Positions 39,339 to 47,949 of a stretch of 64,000 nucleotides of DNA are shown one piece after another. Made by a program: the position numbers and the translations under genes. The DNA comes from Elusimicrobiota bacterium (GTDB taxonomy: Bacteria > Elusimicrobiota > Elusimicrobia > Elusimicrobiales > UBA9959), in the NCBI GenBank assembly GCA_016208085.1, contig JACQYT010000056.1:1-64000 (forward strand), given 5' to 3'. The notes beneath the pieces were generated by a model, which saw only the letters and a program-made list of their open reading frames with translations, did no database searches and had not been told where the DNA came from. The first letter of the stretch is position 1. Each line of letters opens with the position of its first letter.

Positions 39339-42300
39339 TCATTTGGTTATATTCTTAAAATATTCCTCTATAAGCTCTTTGCGGGAGGCGGGATAGCGCT
39401 CCCGGAGGGAATCCATGACTTTTTTGCGCAGGTCCCCGGACGGGACATAGTCGCCGGGTTTGGGCAGCCTGACCGGGGAAACGTTCATTCCGTCGGCGGA
39501 GCGCGCAAAAACCCCCGAAGGCCTGCCGCTTCCTGCGCTGCTGCCCTGCGCTTTTTTAAGGCTCTGGAGCATATTGTCCAGATCTTCGCCGCCAAGCTCC
39601 AGCTCTTCAAGGGCTTTCAATTGCGATGACACGGCCGGCCGTATCTCTTTGTCCGTCAGGGCCTGTGAGGCTTTGCGCATGTGGCCCCCGGCTTTTTCAA
39701 GCCTTTCCAGCAGTTTGGCCGCGAGTTCGCCTGAATAGCCCCCGTCTATCTTCGCGTAAAGTCCGCCGCTTTCCGCCTCTATTTCGTCCTGCCTTTTCGC
39801 GGCGGGCTCAAAAAATTCCAGCTCGGCCGGTTCAAGAAAGGCGGCGTCGGAGCCGAGCTTTGAAACCATTAGAAGGGCAAGGCTGAAGGATGAAGGATGA
39901 AGGATGAAGGATGAAGCGGTGGAAACAGAAACCGTTGCGTCATCGCCGTCCCCTCTACCCTCTACCTTCACCCCTCTACCCTGCTGTTGAAGAGCGGAGC
40001 TTTTTTTTAGTTCAAGTCCCGCTTTTTCTATCATGCTGCGCGCGTTTTCTATATTTTTGGCTCTTAAAAAGGACTGCGCCGAAGCGGCGGCGGAATACGC
40101 TTCAGGATTTTCGGCTTTATAAGCGGCAAGGCTGCCGACCAGGCCGTCTTGCAGCGCGGTAAGTTCATTGAACATGACGGCCTTCGCTTTTTCGGTCTTT
40201 AAAAACACGCTTTCTTCGAATTCTCTATTCGCCGACAGTTCCGCGCTTTGCGCCTCATAAAGGGCTTTCCACGCCTCGGCCAGTTCGCCGATTTTTGAAC
40301 TTTCAGCGCCGGCCCGGCTCTGTGCCGCTTCATGGTCAGAATATTCCTCCATGACGCGGCGCATCTGCGAAAGGGCCTCGGCCAGCTTTGCGGCCAGCTT
40401 TGCGGCCTTGCCGGCGTCTCTTTGGGCTATGGCGCGCGCCAGTTCGCCGGCCGTGCCGAGCGCGCTCCCGGCGGGCAGCGCGAAGGTCTTCCCCCCGTCG
40501 GCCGGCGGCGGCCTGTCTTTCAGCATCGCCTGTATGCGGGCCAGCTCCGAGGCGATCTTCGCCAGGGTCCTTTCCAGCTTTTTCCAGTCCGCGTCGCTGT
40601 CCGGCCCGCCGCCGGCCAGGGTCTCCGCCATGGCCTCCGTGTTCTGGGTCATGCTTTCAAACCCGAAAACGGCGGATCTTGCGCCTTCCCAACGAAGCAT
40701 GGCCTCCAATTCCCCGATGCCGGCGCCAAGCGCCCCGGACAGCTCTTTATGGGCTTTCAACGCTTGCGCGTTGCGGCCGGCCAGGGTTTCAGGCACGGCT
40801 TTTTCCAGAGCTGCGCGCGCGCCGTAACTTAACTCCCGTTCCACCAGGCCATAGCGCTCACGCGCGCCTTCGCCGGTGTAAGGGTCGCCGGCCAGGGTTT
40901 TGCCGAGGCGGCCGGCATCCAAAGCCAGGTCTTTCCACGCGGCGGACAGCCTGTCCATTTCCGTAGTGGAAAACGTTCCGGCGGAACTTTTCAACCTTTC
41001 TATTATTTCGTCTTCTTTTCCCTTGAGCGCGGCCGCGGACCTCCTGAGCGCTTCAAACCCGGCGTAGGCTGCCGCGTGGCGGGCGTCAAAATCCGTTACC
41101 TTTATATTTACAGGTTCGCTTTTGGCGCAAAGTCTGCCGGGAGCCCGGTCGCAGGCGCGGAGATAGAACTCCGCCCTGGCCCCGTCCGGCAGGTCGTATA
41201 GCTCCAAAGCCGCCTCGCCGGGAAACCGACGGACGGACGGCTCGGGAAAAGACCTGACGCTCCTTGAAAAAGAAAGTTCCGCGTCGGCCCGGCCGTTCAG
41301 GAACACCTTCCTTTCAAGGCCTAACTCCGCCAGGCCTATATCGTCCTCGGCTTCATAAACGGCTTTGAGCTCTTCCTGGGGCGCGGCCTCAAGAAGCGGG
41401 AACACCGGAGAAAGGAGCGTTATCAGCGGGGGCTCGTCTTCTTTAGCCTTGATGAGATGTATCCGGCCGCCGGAATTTTGCCCGCCTCCGGCGGAAAGGC
41501 CGCCCGCCGTTTTAAGCTCAAGCTGATAGCTGAGATCCTCAAAAACGGCGAACCGGGCGGCCAGCCGGCCGTCCGAAAGAGAGAGCGGTATTTTCAAGCC
41601 CGACCCGGCGAACACAACCCCGGCTGACTCCAGCTTTTGGGCGCAGGTCCCGGAAACGGACGCAAGACTGCCCTTCAGCGCTTCCGTTTCGGCCGGAAGA
41701 TAAGGATAATCCGTCTTCGGGGCGCCGGTATAGGCGGGCGGGAGGACCGAGAAAACCGGGTCTTTTAAAGAGGGGGCGTCCAACGCATTTACGCGGTATG
41801 CCGCGCTCTCCAGGCCCTTATAGCGGAACTTGTAAAAGAGGTCCTCGCTGAGATTTTCCACTTCATACGCGAACCGCCCGGGTCCCGCGGCCTGCATAAA
41901 ACCGCCGGCCCAGCCGCCGCCCGGATTTTTCAGAAAAAGCTCCGCCCCTCCCAAGCTTGCGGCCCCGGGCCGGGCGGACCGGCCGCCGTTTTTGAAAACA
42001 GCCTCTATTTTAAAAGCGCTTCCCCGGAGCAGGCCGGCATTTCCCGGACGTATCTCCATTATGCTTTCAAGCGGCGCCGCGGAAAAGGGGTGCAAAAGCC
42101 CGTAAAAAGCCTCCGGAGCGGTCCATGCAAAAAAACCGGCCGCGCAAAGCCCCGAGGCAAAAACGACCAGGCGTTTTTTGGCCGCCACCGCTCCAAAGGA
42201 CATAAAATCCGGCCGTTTTTCAAGCTTAAGCCGGGCCGCCGTGACCTCAAGGTGACGCTCTATGAAAGCGGAGGAAGCTCCCGGCGGACAGCCGCCGGCG

Positions 42301-42674
42301 GAAAGATCAAGCGCTGCGCGCAAATGCCTTTTTAAACCGGGCAGACGGCTCTCGACAACCCCGGAAAACCGCTCGAGACCGAACGACGGCAGGGACCTGA
42401 TAAAGGAGTTATAAAATCTGAAGACAAGATACAGGCCGGCCGAAACCGCAAAGACAAGCCTTTGCTCCCTGGACAGCTCAAAAAAAACCGCCGCCCCCAT
42501 GGCCGCGGCGCCAAGCCAAAAGCCGAGCCCCGCGCATTCAAGCAGCGCGCCGCAAAGCTTTGCGAGAATATACCGCGCGCGCCAGGCGTTCAACTTTTTT
42601 TTAATCTGTCGGGCCGGCATAAACACAGGGTTCCATCCTCCAGCCGCCAACTTGTTTTCCGCCGTTATTCCCAT
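39339..42674 (-). CDS. DUF4175-like large membrane protein with a heptad-repeat insert around 39880-39990
   Basis: N-terminal TM segments, long Ala/Lys/Glu-rich helical region; local FILHPSSFSLALL and GRGVKVEGRGDG segments encoded by heptads. Confidence 0.6.
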   Translation of the reverse strand: MGITAENKLAAGGWNPVFMPARQIKKKLNAWRARYILAKLCGALLECAGLGFWLGAAAMGAAVFFELSREQRLVFAVSAGLYLVFRFYNSFIRSLPSFGLERFSGVVESRLPGLKRHLRAALDLSAGGCPPGASSAFIERHLEVTAARLKLEKRPDFMSFGAVAAKKRLVVFASGLCAAGFFAWTAPEAFYGLLHPFSAAPLESIMEIRPGNAGLLRGSAFKIEAVFKNGGRSARPGAASLGGAELFLKNPGGGWAGGFMQAAGPGRFAYEVENLSEDLFYKFRYKGLESAAYRVNALDAPSLKDPVFSVLPPAYTGAPKTDYPYLPAETEALKGSLASVSGTCAQKLESAGVVFAGSGLKIPLSLSDGRLAARFAVFEDLSYQLELKTAGGLSAGGGQNSGGRIHLIKAKEDEPPLITLLSPVFPLLEAAPQEELKAVYEAEDDIGLAELGLERKVFLNGRADAELSFSRSVRSFPEPSVRRFPGEAALELYDLPDGARAEFYLRACDRAPGRLCAKSEPVNIKVTDFDARHAAAYAGFEALRRSAAALKGKEDEIIERLKSSAGTFSTTEMDRLSAAWKDLALDAGRLGKTLAGDPYTGEGARERYGLVERELSYGARAALEKAVPETLAGRNAQALKAHKELSGALGAGIGELEAMLRWEGARSAVFGFESMTQNTEAMAETLAGGGPDSDADWKKLERTLAKIASELARIQAMLKDRPPPADGGKTFALPAGSALGTAGELARAIAQRDAGKAAKLAAKLAEALSQMRRVMEEYSDHEAAQSRAGAESSKIGELAEAWKALYEAQSAELSANREFEESVFLKTEKAKAVMFNELTALQDGLVGSLAAYKAENPEAYSAAASAQSFLRAKNIENARSMIEKAGLELKKSSALQQQGRGVKVEGRGDGDDATVSVSTASSFILHPSSFSLALLMVSKLGSDAAFLEPAELEFFEPAAKRQDEIEAESGGLYAKIDGGYSGELAAKLLERLEKAGGHMRKASQALTDKEIRPAVSSQLKALEELELGGEDLDNMLQSLKKAQGSSAGSGRPSGVFARSADGMNVSPVRLPKPGDYVPSGDLRKKVMDSLRERYPASRKELIEEYFKNITK

Positions 42675-42727
42675 TATATAATTTCAAACGGCGTATAGAA
42701 CCGATATAAATGCTAAAATATTTATAA

Positions 42728-42990
42728 CTAAAAATTTTTGCCGCAAAAATTTTTACTATGCCCCGACCTGAAGAAAGGATAAAGGATTAGGGCTAAAGGC
42801 TAAAGGCCGGAATAATTTCTTTGTTTTTCCTTTATCCTTCAGCCTTCATCCTTTAGCCTTTTTTACGGCATAGCCTTGAGGGAGAAAGAAATTTCTCCCT
42901 CATCTCCCTGCCTGCCGGCAGGCAGGCGGCAAGGTGTTGAAGAAAACCCCGTGCCGGGTAGGATAAAATGTTGTCGGACAACATTTTATT
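42728..42990. repeat. Composite dispersed repeat, copy 1
   Basis: ctaaaaatttttgccgcaaaaattttta ... aaggataaagg...cctttatcctt ... caaggtgttgaagaaaaccccgtgccgggtaggataaaatgttgtcggacaacattttatt; matched at 60478-60784. Confidence 0.9.
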
Positions 42991-43040
42991 GAGAAAAGTT
43001 CAGCCATTCTGAATTCTGTCTGGCTAAGTAATAACCAAAT

Positions 43041-44003
43041 ATGCTGAAAACCCGCGGCCTGGACGAATCCCTCTCGCGCATCAACCGGGAAATCAACTCG
43101 CTTTTTGAAAGCGTGGACAAAACCGTTTACGACCATCGGAAAACCCCGTTCAATTTTATGGGCAAAGCGGTCAGAGCGCGTTTTACCCTGCTGCTGGGCG
43201 ACGCTCTGGGCCTGGAAAGGAACGCGGCGGAGAAGCTCTCGGCCGCGGCCGAGCTGGTACATACCGCTTCCCTGCTGCATGACGATTGCATAGACCAGGC
43301 CGAGCTCAGGCGGGGCCTGCTGACCCTTAATGAACGGCTGGGCCTTAACACCGCCATCCTGGTGGGAGATCTCGTCGTTTCTTTTGCGTTTGACTACGCG
43401 GCTAAGATCGCCCCGGAAATACCCGGCCACCTGATAAAAACGGTGCGCAGCATGACCGAAGGGGCTCTGCTGGAGGAAAACTTAAGGCATAAAAATATCA
43501 CGGCCGTGGAGGCGGAGCGCGTCATAGAGCTTAAGACCGGCGCGCTTTTCCGCTGGTGCGCGCTAAGCGCCTGCCACCTGGCGAAAAAACCGCAGCTCTA
43601 CGCCGCCTGCGGGGACATAGGCGTCGCCACCGGCCTGGCTTTCCAGATCATAGACGACGTGCTGGATATCGAAAGCGCGGCCTCCGAAACCGGCAAGGAC
43701 GTCCTTAAGGATCTCATTGAAGGCAGGACGACCCTGCCGCTTATCCTGGCCCTGGACGACGCCCGTTTCCGGACACCCATACGGGAAAGGCTGTCGGCCC
43801 TTAAAAACCAGAAGATCCGGGATCTGGCCCCGGCGCTTGAGATAGCCGCCGTAATAAAAGAAAACGGCTTTACCTCCCGGGCCAGGGCCCTGGCTCTTGA
43901 AAAAGCGCAAGGCTTGAAAGACGCGTTTGAAAACCTCCCTCACAGGGAGGAGGCCCTCGCTCTGAAAGCTTTCATCTGCGCGCTCGCGTCACGGAGGAAA
44001 TAA
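43041..44003 (+). CDS. Polyprenyl (trans-isoprenyl) diphosphate synthase
   Basis: LLHDDCIDQAELRRG and QIIDDVLDIE motifs. Confidence 0.93.
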   Translation: MLKTRGLDESLSRINREINSLFESVDKTVYDHRKTPFNFMGKAVRARFTLLLGDALGLERNAAEKLSAAAELVHTASLLHDDCIDQAELRRGLLTLNERLGLNTAILVGDLVVSFAFDYAAKIAPEIPGHLIKTVRSMTEGALLEENLRHKNITAVEAERVIELKTGALFRWCALSACHLAKKPQLYAACGDIGVATGLAFQIIDDVLDIESAASETGKDVLKDLIEGRTTLPLILALDDARFRTPIRERLSALKNQKIRDLAPALEIAAVIKENGFTSRARALALEKAQGLKDAFENLPHREEALALKAFICALASRRK

Positions 44004-44075
44004 TAAGGTCTGCTGCATTTTATTTGTATTGGCGCTGTTTTTTTTATAGATTATATCAATATAGCGATACGGAGG

Positions 44076-44627
44076 ATGATATTAATGCGAACAAAGACCT
44101 TGCTGATAAGCCTGCTCCCTGTTTTTATGGCGCTAACCGCTTTTTCCTGCAAAAAGAACGTCAAGACGGCGGACGCCGGAAAAATCGACATGACCGCGGA
44201 TACCGCCACCATACCGCCGCTTGACATTACCGAGAGCGCGGACACTTTAAGCGGCGAAAGCGACATCCGCGGCGGAGAATTCATCTCGCAGGAAACCATA
44301 CAGACCGTCCGTTTCGAGTTTGACCGCTACGCCCTTTCCGACGAAACCAGGACGGCCCTGCAGAAAAATGCCGCGACCCTTAAGATCCATAAAGACTGGC
44401 TGGTTAAGGTGGAAGGCCACTGCGACTCGCGCGGAACCATTGAGTACAACCTCGCCCTGGGCCAGAAAAGGGCGAAAGAAGTGCGGGACTATTATATCCG
44501 CCTTGGAGTGCCTGAATCTTCCCTGGGCACCATCTCATACGGCAAAGAAAAGCCCTTATGCGAAGAAGAGAGCGAGGCCTGCTGGGCCGATAACAGAAGA
44601 GCCGAAACCAGGGTGAAAGTGAAATGA
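44076..44627 (+). CDS. pal: Peptidoglycan-associated lipoprotein (OmpA/Pal)
   Basis: Lipobox ALTAFSC; VRFEFDRYAL...KVEGHCDSRGTIEYNLALGQKRAKEVRDYYI. Confidence 0.92.
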   Translation: MILMRTKTLLISLLPVFMALTAFSCKKNVKTADAGKIDMTADTATIPPLDITESADTLSGESDIRGGEFISQETIQTVRFEFDRYALSDETRTALQKNAATLKIHKDWLVKVEGHCDSRGTIEYNLALGQKRAKEVRDYYIRLGVPESSLGTISYGKEKPLCEEESEACWADNRRAETRVKVK

Positions 44628-45391
44628 GCGTGAAAAATATTTTAAAGACCTGCTCCGTCCTGCTCCTGCTTGTCCCCTTCTGGGGCTGCGTGGCCACGCA
44701 GCAGGACATGCTCCAGATGCAGAGCCAGATGGACGACCTGAACAACAACCTGAACAACATGCAGAAGAACCAGGCCGACCTGGCGCTTAAAATAGACCGC
44801 CTGTCCACCGACCTCAATGTTTTTTCGGAAAACATCAAGGACCTCTCCACCGCCATGGACCGACTCTCGCTCCGGCTTGACGATCTTGACGCGATGTTCA
44901 ACAAGCGGGTCAACGCCATCGGCGCCACCATAAAAAAACAGCAGGAGGAAGTCGAGACCGCCCTTTTGCCGGCTAAGCTCTACAACGACGCCTACAACGC
45001 TTTTTTGAACAACAACTTTGACGCGGCCGTAACGGGCTTCAAGGCCTACTTGGCCAAATTCCCGTCGGGCGATATGGCTGAAAGCTCGTATTTTCACCTG
45101 GGCGAATCGCTTTATCTCAGGGAAAGATGGCAGGACGCGGCCTTAAACTACGCCACCGTGCTGGACAAATATCCGAAATCCACAAGGATACCTTCAGCCA
45201 GACTTAAATACGCGCTGTCCATACTTAAATTCCCGGAGGACAAGAAACTTGAGGCTCTGAACTATCTTGAGTCTATCGTAAGGGATTACCCGAAATCGTC
45301 GGAAGCGCGGACCGCAAAAGATTACATCGCCAAATTAAAATCGCCCGGGAAGGAAAGTCCCAGACCCCAGCGCAGGACCCTGAAGAAATAA
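44624..45391 (+). CDS. Tol-Pal system protein YbgF/CpoB-like lipoprotein
   Basis: Lipobox FWGC; coiled coil plus TPR: YNDAYNAFLNNNFDAAVTGFKAYLAKFPSGDMAESSYFHLGESLY. Confidence 0.88.
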   Translation: MSVKNILKTCSVLLLLVPFWGCVATQQDMLQMQSQMDDLNNNLNNMQKNQADLALKIDRLSTDLNVFSENIKDLSTAMDRLSLRLDDLDAMFNKRVNAIGATIKKQQEEVETALLPAKLYNDAYNAFLNNNFDAAVTGFKAYLAKFPSGDMAESSYFHLGESLYLRERWQDAALNYATVLDKYPKSTRIPSARLKYALSILKFPEDKKLEALNYLESIVRDYPKSSEARTAKDYIAKLKSPGKESPRPQRRTLKK

Positions 45392-45403
45392 AAACATCAG
45401 TCC

Positions 45404-45451
45404 GAAGGCTGCCCGCCAAACAGCCCGGCGGGTACGCCTCCGGCGGAAAGG
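45404..45451. repeat. Intergenic copy of GAAGGCTGCCCGCCAAACAGCCCGGCGGGTACGCCTCCGGCGGAAAGG; the same element lies in frame in valS at 48424-48500
   Basis: Near-identical nucleotide match between the two sites. Confidence 0.9.
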
Positions 45452-45500
45452 ATGAGGCAAGAAGCAATTCAATACCTGCGCAGGCGCCGTATCAGGAGCT

Positions 45501-46850
45501 ATGCTCATCAGACGGCCTAAAACAAGGATTATTTTTCCATTCCTCCTCCCTCATCCCTCATCCCTCCGGTTAGGCTTCATAACGTTCCTGCTCTCCCTCA
45601 TAGCCGGCGCAGCCCGGGCCCAGGCCGACGTCTATATAGACGTCGCCGCCTCAAAAGAATTTAAGAAGACGGCTGTGGCGCTGGCCGAATTTCTGCCCGC
45701 TAGAGCGGAAAACCCGAAGGACCTGGGACTGGCCGAAGCTTTCCGCGCTATCATCCGCGCCGACCTGCTGTATTGCAGATATTTCGACCTCAAAGAAGAG
45801 CCTTTCAGCCCGGCGAACCTCTCCACGGGGCCGGCCGCCGTAAAATTCTGGAAGACGGCCGGCGCCGCGTATCTGGTAAGCGCCAAAGCCGCTCAAAGCG
45901 AAACCGTCTGGACTTTCAACGCGCGGCTCCACGATCTGGAAACCGGCAGAATAATCATGGAGAAATTTTACCAGGGCGAACCCCGCGCTTTAAGAAGAGC
46001 CGCCCATCTTTTTTCCGACGACGTCATCTTAAGGGTTACCGGCAGAAAGGGGCTGGCGCATTCAAAGCTGGCTTTTTCAAACAACTCCACCGGCTCAAAG
46101 GAGATATATATAGTGGATTATGACGGGGAAAATCTTATTCAGCTCACAAACGACCGTTCCATAGCTCTGCTTCCCCGCTGGTCCCAGGACGCCGCAAAGA
46201 TCTATTACACCACGTACCGCTACGGCAACCCGGACATGTTTGAGATAGACCTCAAAGCCGGCAAAATAAGGCCCTTCACCACTTTCCAGGGCCTCAACAT
46301 TCCGGGCGGTTTTTCCCCCGACGGCATAACCATGGTCATGACGCTGTCGCGCGGGGACGACCCGAATATCTACATGCTCAACGTAGTCACGAAGGGACTT
46401 GAGAAAATGCTGACCGCCTTCGGGGTCAGTTCAAGCCCGACCTACTCGCCTGACGGAAAACAGATAGCTTTCGTCTCAAACCGTTCAGGCGCCCCCCAGG
46501 TTCATGTCCTGGATCTTGAGACAAAAAAAACCAGAAAACTCACCCGCATGAACTGGTGCGACTCGCCGAACTGGTCGCCTTCGGGGGAATGGATAGTGTT
46601 CGCGGGCAGGGAAACCGCCAGAGAGACGCTGAACATTTTCCTGACCGACCTCAGCGGCCGGAGAAGGCGGCTTACCGACAAAGCCGGGAACAACGAGGAC
46701 CCGTCCTGGTCGCCCGACGGGCGGTTCATAGCTTTCACTTCGACGCGCCGGGGCCATAGAGAGCTTTTCGTAATGGACGCAGACGGCTCCGCCCCCCATC
46801 CCGTCACCGGCCTGAAAGGCAAAACCTACACCCCCAACTGGAGCCCGTAA
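45501..46850 (+). CDS. tolB: TolB translocation protein (PD40 beta-propeller)
   Basis: Repeated SPDGKQIAFVSNRSGAPQVHVLDLE / SPDGRFIAFTSTRRGHRELFVMD. Confidence 0.9.
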   Translation: MLIRRPKTRIIFPFLLPHPSSLRLGFITFLLSLIAGAARAQADVYIDVAASKEFKKTAVALAEFLPARAENPKDLGLAEAFRAIIRADLLYCRYFDLKEEPFSPANLSTGPAAVKFWKTAGAAYLVSAKAAQSETVWTFNARLHDLETGRIIMEKFYQGEPRALRRAAHLFSDDVILRVTGRKGLAHSKLAFSNNSTGSKEIYIVDYDGENLIQLTNDRSIALLPRWSQDAAKIYYTTYRYGNPDMFEIDLKAGKIRPFTTFQGLNIPGGFSPDGITMVMTLSRGDDPNIYMLNVVTKGLEKMLTAFGVSSSPTYSPDGKQIAFVSNRSGAPQVHVLDLETKKTRKLTRMNWCDSPNWSPSGEWIVFAGRETARETLNIFLTDLSGRRRRLTDKAGNNEDPSWSPDGRFIAFTSTRRGHRELFVMDADGSAPHPVTGLKGKTYTPNWSP

Positions 46851-46938
46851 CCCGAAAATCGCGGCGATTTTCGGGTCTTCGTTCGCCTCTCAAACAACTG
46901 GCATATTATGCAGCTGTTTCACATTATACCAGTGAAAT
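46850..46938 (-). repeat. ~100-bp dispersed element, reverse-orientation copy, with hairpin ACCCGAAAATCGC-G-GCGATTTTCGGGT
   Basis: Reverse complement reads TTCACTGGTATAAT...CCAGTTGTTTGAGAGGCGAACGAAGACCCGAAAATCGC... Confidence 0.75.
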
Positions 46939-46942
46939 AAAA

Positions 46943-46976
46943 GGCCCCGGCATAATTGCCGGGGCCGTTCTTTTTT
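46943..46976 (+). terminator. Rho-independent terminator downstream of tolB
   Basis: GGCCCCGGCATAATTGCCGGGGCC followed by TTCTTTTTT. Confidence 0.85.
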
Positions 46977-47011
46977 ACCCTTAACCCCTTGGTAACCCCC
47001 AAAGCCCTTCC

Positions 47012-47638
47012 CTATTGCAGGAAATCTCTGTCCGGCCAGTCGCCCGGAATGCCTTCAACCGAGATCAGCCGCGCATCTTCGTTTGAGGCGGCGCTCAGTT
47101 TCTGGAATGATTCCTTCAGTTCGGAGAGGGAGACATCGGAGCGTTTTATCTTCAGCAGCACCACGCCCGTCATCACCGCCATCGCCAGGGAGAGAGGCAG
47201 GATATATAGCCATGACATGGAGTGGAGTTTGAACAGCAGCGCCGCGCACAAAAACACCCAGAAGCTCAACAGAGCGCTTGCCCCGGAGAGGATGTAGGCT
47301 ATTATAAGGTAATACTCCTCGTTTTTGGGCAGCGAGAGCATTATTATGATGAGCGTTACGTGCAGCATCAGAAGATAGACGGCTCTCTCCACCCAGTTCT
47401 TCCAGCGGTCTTTTACGAACATAATAACGCCCCCGCGCCGGTCGCTTATTATCTCGGCATTCGCGTAATCCACCGAGATGGTCGCCGAGGCGAGCTGCGG
47501 TTCCTTGTCGCCGGGAGTCGGACTGTAATCAAAAACCTGGTCTTTGGCGGCCTGTCCGAACTGCGCCATCAGCGGGCGGGCGGTGATAAGGAAGCACGCC
47601 AAAAGAAGGCACAAAGGCACAGAGACACAGAGGCACAA
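47012..47638 (-). CDS. Hypothetical membrane protein; signal-peptide region repeat-encoded
   Basis: MCLCVSVPLCLLLACFLITARPLMAQ; several TM segments. Confidence 0.6.
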   Translation of the reverse strand: MCLCVSVPLCLLLACFLITARPLMAQFGQAAKDQVFDYSPTPGDKEPQLASATISVDYANAEIISDRRGGVIMFVKDRWKNWVERAVYLLMLHVTLIIIMLSLPKNEEYYLIIAYILSGASALLSFWVFLCAALLFKLHSMSWLYILPLSLAMAVMTGVVLLKIKRSDVSLSELKESFQKLSAASNEDARLISVEGIPGDWPDRDFLQ

Positions 47639-47949
47639 AGGCGGCCGCGCATCCGCGACTGGTGATCGGTGACAGTAGTTTTTTCTTCCAGTTTATAATA
47701 CTGAGTGGTTCCCGCCCTCAGTTTCGGCGTATAAAACTGCGCCTCTTTCAGTTTTTTTACCTCAACTTCCCGGGAGACGGCTTTTTTGGTCGTCTTGATA
47801 TTCGGTTTGACGCGGACCCTGTCCAAAAAATGCCAGTACGACGCCACAAAGCACGCGATAAAGCAGGCAATGGTGAAACCGTGCAAAAACCACGGCTCAC
47901 GGTCTCTTCTGATCCAGAATTTCTTGATCAGCGCCCTCAGGGTTTTCAT
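47569..47949 (-). CDS. Hypothetical membrane protein; C-terminus runs into the octamer repeat
   Basis: FLHGFTIACFIACFVASYWHFLDRVRVKPN; tail RLCASVSLCLCAFFW repeat-derived. Confidence 0.5.
   Translation of the reverse strand: MKTLRALIKKFWIRRDREPWFLHGFTIACFIACFVASYWHFLDRVRVKPNIKTTKKAVSREVEVKKLKEAQFYTPKLRAGTTQYYKLEEKTTVTDHQSRMRGRLCASVSLCLCAFFWRASLSPPAR
47606..47643. repeat. Octamer tandem GGCACAAA/GGCACAGA/GACACAGA/GGCACAAA
   Basis: 8-nt periodicity in aaggcacaaaggcacagagacacagaggcacaaagg. Confidence 0.85.
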
